Below, piece by piece: positions 48,976-58,900 of a DNA stretch of 64,000 nucleotides. The position numbers and the translations under genes were made by a program. Within the stretch, counting starts at the first letter, position 1. Each line of letters begins with the position of its first letter. Source of the stretch: Flavobacterium foetidum (GTDB taxonomy: Bacteria > Bacteroidota > Bacteroidia > Flavobacteriales > Flavobacteriaceae); contig NZ_SJTF01000001.1 in the NCBI RefSeq assembly GCF_004634245.1, positions 186,001 through 250,000 on the forward strand. Direction: 5' to 3'. The notes under the pieces are model-generated. The model saw only the letters and a list, made by a program, of their open reading frames with translations, was not told where the DNA came from and searched no databases.

Positions 48976-51111
48976 ATGAAAAAATTAATTCTGTTCTGTT
49001 GTGTTTGTACTATTTTTGCTTCCACGTATTTAAAAATTAATGCTCAATCAATGCAAAATGATAGAACAGCCCCAAAGGCTAAAATAATACCAAAAACACT
49101 AAAAAAACATAAAGAAACCCGAATCGACAATTACTTTTGGCTTAATGATCGGGAAAACGCCGAGGTAATTGATTATCTTAATCAGGAAAATGAATATTAT
49201 GAGCAGATGACCGCTCATACAAAAGAACTGAAAGATAATCTGTACGAAGAAATGAAAGCAAGGATAAAAGAAGACGATTCTTCTGTCCCGTACTTTTACA
49301 ACGGCTACTATTACATTACACGTTTTGAGAAAGGGCAGGATTACCCAATTTTTGCCAGAAAAAAAGGAAGCCTCTCTGCCGATGAAGAAATTCTGTTTGA
49401 CTGCAACCAAATGGCGGTAGGGCATGCTTATTTTAAATTAGGAGGTTTAAGCATCAGTCCTGATAATAAATTTGCAAGTTTTGGTGTCGATGTTGTTGGA
49501 AGAAGAATTTACACCATTCAGATAAAAAATCTTGAAACAGGCGAAATCTTAGCAGACAAAATTCAGAATGTTACAGGAGCTTCTGTTTGGGCAAATGATA
49601 ACAAAACCATTTTTTATGTCAGACAAGATGAAGTTACGCTTAGAGCCGATAAAGTTTTTAAGCATAAATTGAATACTGATGCGGCTAACGATATTTTGGT
49701 TTATGACGAAATAGACGATACTTTTAATGTTTCTGTAAGTAAGGAAAAATCAAGAAAATATATCGTAATAGGTTCGTCTAGCACGCTTACGACAGAATAC
49801 AGAATTTTGAAATCAGATGATCCTGATGGCGAATTTGCTGTTTTTCAGCCTCGCGTGCGTGGACTTGAGTATAGTATTTCGCATTATGAAGATTCGTTTT
49901 ATGTTTTAACGAACAAAGACAAAGCAACGAACTTTAAGTTGATGAAAACTCCTGAAAACAAAACAGGAAAGAAAAACTGGGTCGATCTCATTCCGCACAG
50001 AGAAGATGTTTTGTTGGAAGATATAGAAATATTCAAAAATTATTTAGTTGTTGAAGAGCGCTCAAACGGGCTGAATCATATCCGAATTATGCCTTGGAAT
50101 GGAGAACCAGATTACTATCTTCCATTTGGCAGCGAAACTTACAATGCCTACACTACCACAAATGTCGATTTTGATACTGACATCTTGCGTTACAGTTATC
50201 AGTCGTTGGCTACGCCTTCATCTATAATCGATTTTAATATGAAAACCAAAACCAAAGAAATCTTGAAAGAACAAGAGGTTTTGGGCGGAAAGTTTGATAA
50301 AGACAATTATGTAGAAGAAAGAATTTGGGCAACTGCAAGAGATGGTGTAAAAGTGCCTATCTCTATGATTTATAAAAAAGGACTAGAGAAAAATGGCAAA
50401 AACCCATTATTGCTTTATGCTTACGGTTCTTATGGAATAACGATGGATACTTATTTTTCTTCGACACGATTATCACTCTTAGACCGCGGATTTGTTTACG
50501 CCATCGCGCATATCAGAGGTGGAGAAGATTTAGGAAGACAATGGTACGAGGAGGGAAAACTGTTAAAAAAGAAAAATACCTTTACAGATTTCATTGATTG
50601 CTCTAAATTTGTGATAGAGCAAAAGTTTACCTCGCCAGAACATTTATATGCTGAAGGAGGTTCTGCAGGAGGTTTGTTGATGGGAGTTGTGGTAAATGAA
50701 GCTCCAGAATTGTATAATGGCGTTATCGCTCAGGTGCCATTCGTAGATGTGGTAACGACAATGTTGGATGACAGTATTCCGCTTACTACGGGAGAGTATG
50801 ACGAGTGGGGAAATCCGAATAATAAAAAATATTACGATTATATGCTGTCGTATTCACCTTACGATAATGTAAAAGCGCAAAAATATCCTAATATGTACGT
50901 GTCAACAGGATTACACGATTCACAAGTGCAATATTGGGAGCCAGCTAAATGGGTGGCTAAGCTGAGGGAGATAAAAACCAATGAAAATCTTTTGTTTTTA
51001 GACACCAATATGGATGCTGGGCATGGCGGGGCTTCAGGACGTTTTGAGGCTTTGAAAGACTTAGCAAAAGAATTTAGTTTTTTATTAGATTTAGAAAAAA
51101 TTAAAAGCTAG
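48976..51111 (+). CDS. S9 family oligopeptidase (protease II/OpB-like), 711 aa
   Basis: Start at ATG 48976. A signal peptide (KKLILFCCVCTIFAST...) suggests a periplasmic enzyme. The first ~420 residues form a beta-propeller; the C-terminal alpha/beta-hydrolase holds the Ser in AEGGSAGGLLMG (near residue 561), the Asp and the His in MDAGHGGASGR (near residue 680). GGEDLGRQWYEEGKLLKKKNTFTDFIDC is typical of oligopeptidase B. It cuts peptides after basic residues in the family; specificity unproven here. Confidence 0.92.
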   Translation: MKKLILFCCVCTIFASTYLKINAQSMQNDRTAPKAKIIPKTLKKHKETRIDNYFWLNDRENAEVIDYLNQENEYYEQMTAHTKELKDNLYEEMKARIKEDDSSVPYFYNGYYYITRFEKGQDYPIFARKKGSLSADEEILFDCNQMAVGHAYFKLGGLSISPDNKFASFGVDVVGRRIYTIQIKNLETGEILADKIQNVTGASVWANDNKTIFYVRQDEVTLRADKVFKHKLNTDAANDILVYDEIDDTFNVSVSKEKSRKYIVIGSSSTLTTEYRILKSDDPDGEFAVFQPRVRGLEYSISHYEDSFYVLTNKDKATNFKLMKTPENKTGKKNWVDLIPHREDVLLEDIEIFKNYLVVEERSNGLNHIRIMPWNGEPDYYLPFGSETYNAYTTTNVDFDTDILRYSYQSLATPSSIIDFNMKTKTKEILKEQEVLGGKFDKDNYVEERIWATARDGVKVPISMIYKKGLEKNGKNPLLLYAYGSYGITMDTYFSSTRLSLLDRGFVYAIAHIRGGEDLGRQWYEEGKLLKKKNTFTDFIDCSKFVIEQKFTSPEHLYAEGGSAGGLLMGVVVNEAPELYNGVIAQVPFVDVVTTMLDDSIPLTTGEYDEWGNPNNKKYYDYMLSYSPYDNVKAQKYPNMYVSTGLHDSQVQYWEPAKWVAKLREIKTNENLLFLDTNMDAGHGGASGRFEALKDLAKEFSFLLDLEKIKS

Positions 51112-51182
51112 TTTGAAATTTTTTGTTAAATTTGCAACTTGTCAAGGTTAATTTAAAAAGGCCTTTGATTAACTATTTTTTT

Positions 51183-52223
51183 ATGAAAGAAGAAATAACC
51201 GCTTATAATAATGTTTTAGAATTAATAGGTAATACCCCGCTTATTAAGCTAAATAAAATCACCGAAGAGTTAGAAGGAAATTTCTACGCGAAGGTAGAAG
51301 CTTTTAATCCAGGTCATTCCTCAAAAGATAGAATAGCATTATATATTATTGAAGAAGCTGAGAAAAAAGGAATCCTTTCTCCGGGAGATACCATTATAGA
51401 AACTACTTCCGGAAATACTGGTTTTAGTTTGGCTATGGTAAGCATTATTAAAGGTTACAATTGTATTTTAGCAGTAAGTTCAAAATCGTCAAAAGACAAG
51501 ATTGACATGCTGCGAAGTTTAGGAGCCAAAGTTTATGTCTGTCCGGCCCACGTATCTGCAGATGATGAAAGATCATATTACAATGTAGCAAAACGTCTGC
51601 ACGAAGAAACAAAAGGATCAGTCTACATTAATCAATACTTCAACCAATTGAATATTGATGCTCACTACAACACCACCGGACCCGAAATATGGGAACAAAC
51701 AAAAGGGCAAATCACACATCTAATTGCCTGTAGCGGAACAGGAGGAACTATCTCTGGAACTGCAAAATTCTTAAAAGAAAAAAATCCAAATATTAGAATT
51801 CTCGGAGTTGACGCTTTTGGTTCGGTATTAAAAAAATACCACGAAACAAAAGAGTTCGACAGCAAAGAAATCTACCCATATCGTATAGAAGGTTTGGGGA
51901 AAAACTTGATTCCGTCTGCTACAGATTTTGATATTATCGATAAATTCATGAAGGTAACAGACGAAGAAAGCGCACATTCTGCACGAGAAATCACCAGAAA
52001 AGAAGGTTTGTTTGTAGGTTATACTTCTGGAGCCGTAATGCAGGCCATCAAGCAGTATGCAGAAGAAGGAGAGTTTACTAAAGACAGTAATATCATTGCA
52101 ATCTTCCCTGACCATGGTTCTCGCTATATGAGCAAAGTATTCAGCGATGACTGGATGAACGAGCAGGGATTCTTCGATAGTATTAACGAAGAAGAAGCTC
52201 AAAAAATTGAATTTGTAAAGTAA
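51183..52223 (+). CDS. Cysteine synthase/cystathionine beta-synthase-like PLP enzyme, 346 aa
   Basis: Start at ATG 51183 ([24 protein letters not shown]). PLP Lys lies in [15 protein letters not shown] (near residue 45); the [11 protein letters not shown] and [20 protein letters not shown] loops are present. It belongs to the fold type II cysteine synthase/CBS group and differs from the CysM at 4603. The C-terminal region has no CBS domain pair. A -7 element (TAAATTTG at 51127-51134) precedes it. Confidence 0.88.
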   Translation: MKEEITAYNNVLELIGNTPLIKLNKITEELEGNFYAKVEAFNPGHSSKDRIALYIIEEAEKKGILSPGDTIIETTSGNTGFSLAMVSIIKGYNCILAVSSKSSKDKIDMLRSLGAKVYVCPAHVSADDERSYYNVAKRLHEETKGSVYINQYFNQLNIDAHYNTTGPEIWEQTKGQITHLIACSGTGGTISGTAKFLKEKNPNIRILGVDAFGSVLKKYHETKEFDSKEIYPYRIEGLGKNLIPSATDFDIIDKFMKVTDEESAHSAREITRKEGLFVGYTSGAVMQAIKQYAEEGEFTKDSNIIAIFPDHGSRYMSKVFSDDWMNEQGFFDSINEEEAQKIEFVK

Positions 52224-52250
52224 TTTAATATTTACTGCCAAAACAATACA

Positions 52251-52279
52251 GCTCCATTCGCAATTGTGAATGGAGTTTT
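52251..52279 (+). terminator. Terminator after the CBS-like gene
   Basis: CTCCATTC pairs with GAATGGAG, then a T7 run; 28 bp past the stop codon. Confidence 0.85.
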
Positions 52280-52598
52280 TTTATACTGATGATTTTTAAA
52301 GCATAAATTCCAAGACTCTAATTTAAATTGCTCTTTAAGAAATCTAAAATCAGCAATCTCATGTGTTTGAAAATACCGTATTTATACGTAGGAATTTAAC
52401 AATTATTGTAAATTAAAATTAATTTTTTAATACTATTTGTGATATTTTTGAAATAGTATTTGATGTGGAAGTCATTACTTTTGGTGATTTTAACGATTTT
52501 TTTGGTCAGTTGTCGAAAATATTTTCGACCAACGGCATAATCATATAGATTAGCGACACAAAATAACAGAGGTTGTTTTTGTCCTAAAATTTACCATT
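52280..52598. other. Gene-free upstream region with palindromes
   Basis: No gene visible. It holds a 10-bp inverted repeat (AATACTATTT at 52429-52438 with its complement at 52451-52460), a -7-like TACTTTTG at 52476-52483, and a palindrome TCGAAAATATTTTCGA at 52513-52528 flanked by near-complementary GTTG/CCAAC. These are probable control sites for the LamG-like gene at 52599. Confidence 0.5.
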
Positions 52599-53498
52599 AT
52601 GAAAAAAACGTTGCTTGCATTGTTGTTTGTAAGTTATTTAAGCCTTAATGCGCAAACACCGATTGAGGAATTTAATTTCAATGGAACATTGAATAATACG
52701 AGCAACACGATTTCGTTTATGGGTACAGCCAATTATGTCGAAGACCGTGCGGGAAATGTAAAAGCGGCTCAAAGGTTATCTAATAAAGCTCTTGAGGCCG
52801 TAATTGACAAGCTGCCACAGGAAAGCAACGCTAGGACAATCAGTATTTGGATTAAGTTTAACGATATTGCAAATATCAATTATATATGGGGTTATGGAAG
52901 CGCTTTTGATGACCAGTATTGCGGTTTACTACAGCAAGCAGCTATTGCAGATTCTTCTAACTTAAGTTTAGTTTCATGGGGACCTTCGAATGATGTAACT
53001 GTTGGTGTCACAATTGAGAAAGCGGTTTGGTATAATTATGTTATTACCTATGAAGGGGTGACTTCTAAGATTTACATAAACGGAAAGCTTTTAAAGTTTT
53101 TAGAAGGAATGAAACGCTTTACTAAAGGGAATATTTTTAGGCTAGGTGAACTTAATACAACCGTCGGAATTAATACTGATATAGACGATTTACAAATTTA
53201 TGATACAGCCCTAAATGCTGAGCAGATAAAAGAACTTTACGAAAGTTCTAAATCACAAGTGGCTGAAGTTCCTCAAACAAGTAGAAAAGTTGTTAAAAAT
53301 GAAACGACTCAAAACGGAAAATACACTAAGGCCATAGCAGCAAGCGAGGTAGGTGTTGCCAAAAAAATAGAAGTATACTCACAGGGACAGAAAATAATGG
53401 GCGGCAATTCAGCAAACATCAGCACTCTGCCTGAAGGAACTTATCTTTTGAAAATTACGAATTCTCCGGGCAAAAAGATGATTTCAAGCAATAAATGA
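52599..53498 (+). CDS. LamG/ConA-like secreted protein with T9SS-type C-terminus, 299 aa
   Basis: Signal peptide (KKTLLALLFVSYLSLNAQTP) then a LamG/concanavalin-like beta-sandwich (about residues 25-215): FNFNGTLNNTSNTISFMG, ISIWIKFNDIANINYIWGYG, NIFRLGELNTTVGINTDIDDLQIYDTAL. A linker follows, and the C-terminus (EVYSQGQKIMGGNSANISTLPEGTYLLKITN) resembles a Type IX sorting domain of type A, but the usual final strand is short. It is likely cell-surface or secreted. It has a close paralogue downstream. Confidence 0.85.
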   Translation: MKKTLLALLFVSYLSLNAQTPIEEFNFNGTLNNTSNTISFMGTANYVEDRAGNVKAAQRLSNKALEAVIDKLPQESNARTISIWIKFNDIANINYIWGYGSAFDDQYCGLLQQAAIADSSNLSLVSWGPSNDVTVGVTIEKAVWYNYVITYEGVTSKIYINGKLLKFLEGMKRFTKGNIFRLGELNTTVGINTDIDDLQIYDTALNAEQIKELYESSKSQVAEVPQTSRKVVKNETTQNGKYTKAIAASEVGVAKKIEVYSQGQKIMGGNSANISTLPEGTYLLKITNSPGKKMISSNK

Positions 53499-53566
53499 TT
53501 GGTTCATTTAATTAGTTCGTTTTTTAAGTTGTTTTAACAACTATTAAATTTTTTGGATAGTGAAGA

Positions 53567-53600
53567 AAACCTTTTGATAATGATATCAGAAGGTTTTTTT
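53567..53600. terminator. Terminator after the first LamG-like gene
   Basis: AAACCTTTTGATA pairs with TATCAGAAGGTTT (one mismatch), followed by T7; in the gene-free 53499-53902 stretch. The rest of that stretch is AT-rich and I saw no other feature. Confidence 0.8.
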
Positions 53601-53902
53601 GTTTATTGTTTTGGCTTGTTTTATTCTGGCCGTAATCGCAAAATCAATCACAAAAGCTGTATTTAGTTGATCAATTTGATAAATCATTGATACTGATATT
53701 TTTGACATACTTCTATTTTTTATTTCTGTGAGAATAATATGTTTTTTTGTAAGAAGTGCTTGTTTGTGTTGAATTAAAATTATAGTTTTAACAAAATTTC
53801 AGCAAATATTAGAAAAATATAACTGATTCAAGCGTCAGTTTGGTAGTCTTTGCTTATTTGTACTCTAAACCCATAAATTACTGTCTTAAGAACTTTTTAA
53901 AT

Positions 53903-54775
53903 ATGAAAAAATTATTACTCATTTTAATGTTTGTAAATTTTTTAAATGTGTATGCACAAAATCCGGTGCAAGAGTTTACTTTCAACGGAAGCTTAAGTAG
54001 TGTAGATAATACCATTTCATTTTTAGGAACGCCACTTTTTGTTAATGACAGAATGGGAAATCCAAAAAGTGCCTTAAGACTTAATAAAGCTTATCAAGCA
54101 GTTGTGGGTGAACTTCCGCAAGGTAATAAACCCAAGACAATTTCGATATGGATTAAATTTAATGCGGTCAATACAGCCAATTATATCTTTAATTATGGCA
54201 CACCTGCTAATGGACAATATTTTGCATTGATACAGCAGTCGGTGTCTGGCGGAAACTCCGATTTAAGTCTTGTTGGCTGGGGAGATACGAATAATATTAT
54301 AGTTTCGGTGCCTCTTGTAAAAGAAACCTGGTATATGTACAGTGTTACTTATGACGGGAATGTTTCGAAAATTTATCGCAACGGTGAATTATTAAAGACT
54401 GTTGAAGGTATTCAGCGCTCTGCAAAGGGCTATATTTTGAGTTTGGGAAAACTTAATACCGCAACAAGTATTAATGCAGATATCGACGATTTGAGATTGT
54501 ATAGTGTTGCCATGACAGACGAGCAAGTTTTTGAAGCTTACAAAAGTTCTAAACCTCCAGTTGTGGCTCAGGCGACATCTACAGCTAATTTGACTAAAAA
54601 GACACCTCCTGCTGCTGCAAAATCTCCAGTCCCATCCGCTGACGCTAAAGGAGGCAAGAATATTGAGGTTTTTATGGATGGTAAAAAAATAATGGACACA
54701 AATGGAACGAATATTTCTGATTTGGCAGAAGGAACTTATTTGATTAAAGTGACTAACGGAACTCCAAAAAAATAA
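53903..54775 (+). CDS. LamG/ConA-like secreted protein (paralogue), 290 aa
   Basis: Start at ATG 53903. The layout is the same as the upstream gene: signal peptide ending VYAQ, LamG-like domain with FTFNGSLSSVDNTISFLG, ISIWIKFNAVNTANYIFNYG and SLGKLNTATSINADIDDLRLY, linker rich in Ala/Pro/Lys, and a T9SS-like end IEVFMDGKKIMDTNGTNISDLAEGTYLIKVTN. Many positions match the neighbour, so it is a tandem duplicate. Likely sugar-binding or surface protein; ligand unknown. Confidence 0.85.
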   Translation: MKKLLLILMFVNFLNVYAQNPVQEFTFNGSLSSVDNTISFLGTPLFVNDRMGNPKSALRLNKAYQAVVGELPQGNKPKTISIWIKFNAVNTANYIFNYGTPANGQYFALIQQSVSGGNSDLSLVGWGDTNNIIVSVPLVKETWYMYSVTYDGNVSKIYRNGELLKTVEGIQRSAKGYILSLGKLNTATSINADIDDLRLYSVAMTDEQVFEAYKSSKPPVVAQATSTANLTKKTPPAAAKSPVPSADAKGGKNIEVFMDGKKIMDTNGTNISDLAEGTYLIKVTNGTPKK

Positions 54776-54795
54776 TTTTTGATTTTTATATAAGC

Positions 54796-54827
54796 AAAAA
54801 GCCTTCTGAAATTTCAGAAGGCTTTTT
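54796..54827. terminator. Bidirectional terminator
   Basis: A perfect 16-bp-arm palindrome centred on AAGCCTTCTGAAATTTCAGAAGGCTT with T-rich flanks; between the LamG-like gene and the convergent toxin operon. Confidence 0.9.
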
Positions 54828-54832
54828 GTTTT

Positions 54833-54910
54833 TTAGTTTAATACGCTAATTACTATGAATAGAACTACTAGTACTATTATGGCGTATCTTGTGATTTTTG
54901 AGGTTTGCAT
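54833..54910 (-). CDS. 25-residue single-helix membrane peptide
   Basis: A small ORF from ATG 54910, MQTSKITRYAIIVLVVLFIV, then ISVLN and stop. A basic, polar start precedes one hydrophobic helix of ~17 residues, with no charge in the helix. It lies 19 bp after the immunity candidate on the same strand and directly before the operon terminator, so it may be the last gene. A chance ORF is possible. Confidence 0.5.
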   Translation of the reverse strand: MQTSKITRYAIIVLVVLFIVISVLN

Positions 54911-54929
54911 TTTTTTATTTTATTTTTAA

Positions 54930-55970
54930 TTATTCTTTTTCAAAGATATGTAATGTGCCTCCTGTGTCCAATACATATAGTTTGTTTTTAGATATTTGAA
55001 TATCATTTAAAATTCCTGTGCAGGATTCGGGGGGGAAAGTATATATCCAGTCAAAATTTTTAGTTATTCTATTAAATATTACTATTTTACCGTTGATATT
55101 ATCAATAAAGTATATGTGTGTTTTAGTATAGCATTTATTTCCAATATGAGGTGCATAGGCTGCAATTTTGTTACACTCTTGAGTAAATATCCAATATTTT
55201 AAACTTAAATCAGTTAAATCTAACTCGTAATAAGTTTCGTGTTCAAAGCCTACTATTTTTTTATTTTCCCCATCGATGTATCCATCATAGCCCCTAAAAA
55301 AATCTAATTTAATATCGCTTAGATTCATTATCTCAGTAGGTTTAGTATATGTATATAAAATTTTACCATTACTGATATCTATTCCCCATAAAGCTTTTGA
55401 ACAACTTAACCAAAGCACTCCATCATAAATTCCTATTATTTTTTGTATACCATCTGCTTGATAATTGTAAATTTCTTGTTCTAAATTTATTTCCCATTCA
55501 TATTTACCTGTGTTGAGAGAAAGAGACTTAATCAGAAATTCTGATTCTGTTATTATTACACTTCTATTAAAAATCTTATTTTGCGCTTTTTCAATAAATA
55601 ATAACTTTTCTAATTGATTTTTTTCTAAATGTAACCAATGATAATCGGATATTTTTTTTCCTAAATTATTTTTTCTTCGATTGAAACTTATTAAGACCTT
55701 ATTATTCTCTAAGGTATCCCAATAATAAGAATATTCAGGATTTAATTCTTTTTTAATATTATTATTGAAATCATATAATACCATTGTTTCTAAATTGCCA
55801 TAAAACAAATATTTGTCATTTATAAAGCTAGAAAAGTTATATTCATCAAATTTCGGATACAATATTTGATCGTCTAGTTTTATATCTTTTAAAGTATTGA
55901 TTAAAACTTTATCCTTCATGACGCTAAAATCACGAATACTTCCTTTTGTATTTAAAACATTATAATTCAT
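54930..55970 (-). CDS. Predicted immunity protein, beta-propeller-like, 346 aa
   Basis: No signal peptide, so it is cytoplasmic. It reads as beta-propeller-like repeats of PQQ/WD type: LSLNTGKYEWEINLEQE, WGIDISNGKILYTYTKP, IDNINGKIVIFNRITKNFDWIY, LDTGGTLHIFEKE. The ATG at 55970 overlaps the toxin TAA by one base (TAATG), which links their translation. It is very AT-rich (13 G or C in 60 at 55621-55680). Position and coupling suggest it neutralises the C-terminal nuclease; not shown directly. It could instead be an unrelated cargo gene. Confidence 0.7.
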   Translation of the reverse strand: MNYNVLNTKGSIRDFSVMKDKVLINTLKDIKLDDQILYPKFDEYNFSSFINDKYLFYGNLETMVLYDFNNNIKKELNPEYSYYWDTLENNKVLISFNRRKNNLGKKISDYHWLHLEKNQLEKLLFIEKAQNKIFNRSVIITESEFLIKSLSLNTGKYEWEINLEQEIYNYQADGIQKIIGIYDGVLWLSCSKALWGIDISNGKILYTYTKPTEIMNLSDIKLDFFRGYDGYIDGENKKIVGFEHETYYELDLTDLSLKYWIFTQECNKIAAYAPHIGNKCYTKTHIYFIDNINGKIVIFNRITKNFDWIYTFPPESCTGILNDIQISKNKLYVLDTGGTLHIFEKE

Positions 55971-58900
55971 TAATACACTTTTATAAATTTATAGAAATTA
56001 TCAGATAAAGTTAAAATATAAGTTTTGAATTCGTTTTTAGAATCGAGTTTATCTTGTGGATTATTTTTATCAATATCATTACCAAATAAAGATTTACATA
56101 GAGCGTTATTATTCCAAATAACTTCAAATAGTTCATTTCCATTATCTTTTAAAGTACCTTCTGCTTTGTTGCATAATAAAGCTTGTACAGCTTCTTTAGC
56201 AGCAGCTTCTGTAATCATTTTATTGATATTGAAAACATAATTTAAGTTAACTACTTTATCTATAGAAGAGAAATAAGCTTTCAATTGATTTACATCTATA
56301 GGTGTAGTTTCTTCATAACTTTTACATTCAATAAACCAAACTCCATCTATATTACCTTTGCCTAAAAATATATCAAATTCTTTTTGTTTTTGTACTGCAT
56401 TTGGATTAATGTACTCAAACTTACGATCAATCATTTGTGAATGATCTGTAATATTATTTTCAGCCATATAACGTAACATAAACTGACCACCATCTTTCTT
56501 GTTTATTGCATTTTTTGCTAATACTTCTCCGCAATAAAAACTGCTTAGAAAATCAGGAGTTGTTTTGTGGGTTCCATAGACTTCAACACTGTTTTTTAAT
56601 ACAGCATCTAATTTTGGGAATCTACTTGGCCAACTTCCTGGAGCTGGTGTATCACAAGTATTACATGGAGTACAGGCCATGTATGTATTTAAAAATTCAT
56701 CGAAGTTTCGAATTGTACCTTTCTCAAATGGTCCAAATGCAGCCATTTTTGATGGAGTATTAATAATATCCTTTACTATTTGTAAAACATCCCAATCTTT
56801 AGCAAAGGCAGTTCCTATTGATGCATTATCTATAATTGATTTCCATGCTACAATAATCCCTTCATCAATACCTGAAATATGCACACAAAGAGATTTGTTA
56901 TTATCACACTTACTATCAATATCCTGTAAAAAGGCTTTCTGTACAGGTATATCATAAGATAATAATTTGACCAAAACATTATTTAAATCAGCGATAGCAC
57001 AAAGTTTAGAAATTGCGGTTAAATTACTTGTGTTTTTTAGTAATTGTTCAAGATTTCTACATATTTGAGAATTTCTTGTATTTCCAGATCTTTCTGGACA
57101 AATTGTACATTTCTCTTTTTTCTCTTCCTCTTCTTTTAATTTTTTAGCTACTACAGCTGAAGTGTATACAACCTGTGCTACGCCTTTAGCAGATGCTGAT
57201 TCTGCGATAATAAGTTCGACAACACCCTTTTCGCTTGCATAATAAGTAGTTTTGTAAGGAACTAATTGAATAACAGGAATATCTTTAGCTTCGGATATAA
57301 TTTCTTTCACGGGATCCAATTTAGGCATGTAAATTTCCCCTTCTTTTACTATTTTTAAATGTGTAAACTCTTCTAGCTCATGTGCAAGATTGCCATTAAC
57401 TGAAGATCTATACCCGGTAAAAGCATTATTTTTAATAACATATCCATTATTATTTAATGCCTTAATTGGCGTTCCAATATCATCTATAATTACTCCACCT
57501 GAGATTGGAGAGCCTTTTATAGGAGCGTTCTCAAAAGTCATTGAAATTACTTTACCAACAGATCCAATTGCACTATTAAGATCACTCAAATCATCTAAAG
57601 CCTTTTCAATATCTTTTAATGCTTTACTTTCAACGGTAGCCATAATTTCTCCGGTTGTAGCATTTTTAATAAGCGTTTTTCCATCGGCTTCAAGTAGGGA
57701 GACTCCTTTAGCAATTAGTTTATCATTTAGTGCTACAGCATTTTTAGCAAGAGAACTACTAATTTTTGAAAATTTAGCAAGTTTTGCTACAGCATATTCA
57801 CCAGCTGTATATAAAATAGGAATGATCATTACGGTTAATTGTCCATATCTATAATAACAGATATCAGCTTCTTTACCGCCTTTTAGTATAGTTTTATTAC
57901 ATTCAGTGAAGTAAGTTTTTTTAAACTCAGTACCAATACTTATTGCTTTTTTTATAGTTTCAGAAAGAGTATTATACGGAGGAATTAACACTACACCTAG
58001 AATTTGTTCAGGTTGTAATTGACCTCCCTTAGTAATTGTAGAACCTACAGATTTAAGATTTTCATAATATTTTATATAGCCTTGAAGATTAGTTTTTAAA
58101 CCTTCTTTTGCTAAAGTTGCTAAACCATCAACTAGTAAAACAACATCGATCATGGCGATAGCTTCATGGGTCGCACCAGCTAAAAATTGTTCAACACCTC
58201 CTGCATTCGCAATACTTTCTTCGTTCGTAGCACAGTACCACATACCGAAGAATCCTTGGTAAAATACTGTAGCGATTTCTAGCATAGCTTGATCAGCAGG
58301 TTTCATGTTCTTATATATAGAATTTTCATGTAGTGTTGTTAGACTACTATTTATGTAATCTACCATACAATTATCTGAAGTTTTGAAATTAGGGAACATA
58401 TCCTGAATGGTTTTAGGAATCTGTAGTTTGTATTCTAATTTTAAAGTTTCTTTTCCACTACTGTCATACGTGGCTAGAATATAAGATACTTTTTTTAAAG
58501 CTTCAGCCAATTTTTCTTGGTATTTAGGATCATTTTTATCTAAAATTATCATTTCAGAAGCTACAGAATCATCCCCAATTTTTGCATCAAGTTTACTTAT
58601 TAGATCTTTTAGTCTTTCTTCATCATTGCCATTTCCATTGGTTTGGCCTTTACTGTTACAGTTTTTACAACCTACATAGGCCCAATAAGTTGTTCTGTCT
58701 TCTTTTTCCCCTCTTGTAAATGAATCATCATCACTATGTTTAGAAATAAAATCACTTAAATCAGATTCTTTTCTAGATTTTAATACCGCAAGCAGTTCTT
58801 TGTATTTTGTATGCATGTATTTTCCTCTAGTATTTTGGTTTTCAAAAAACAGATAAATACTTGAGTCTTCTTTGGGTAAAGCTGTAGGATTGCTATAAAT

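Noticed and set aside
52280..52598. Small RNA gene
   Set aside because: Palindromes are present but no promoter-terminator pair bounds a transcript; it fits an upstream control region better.
57390..57854. 154-codon hydrophobic ORF antisense to the toxin gene
   Set aside because: Lies fully inside the 1983-aa gene on the opposite strand, without a promoter or a known domain.
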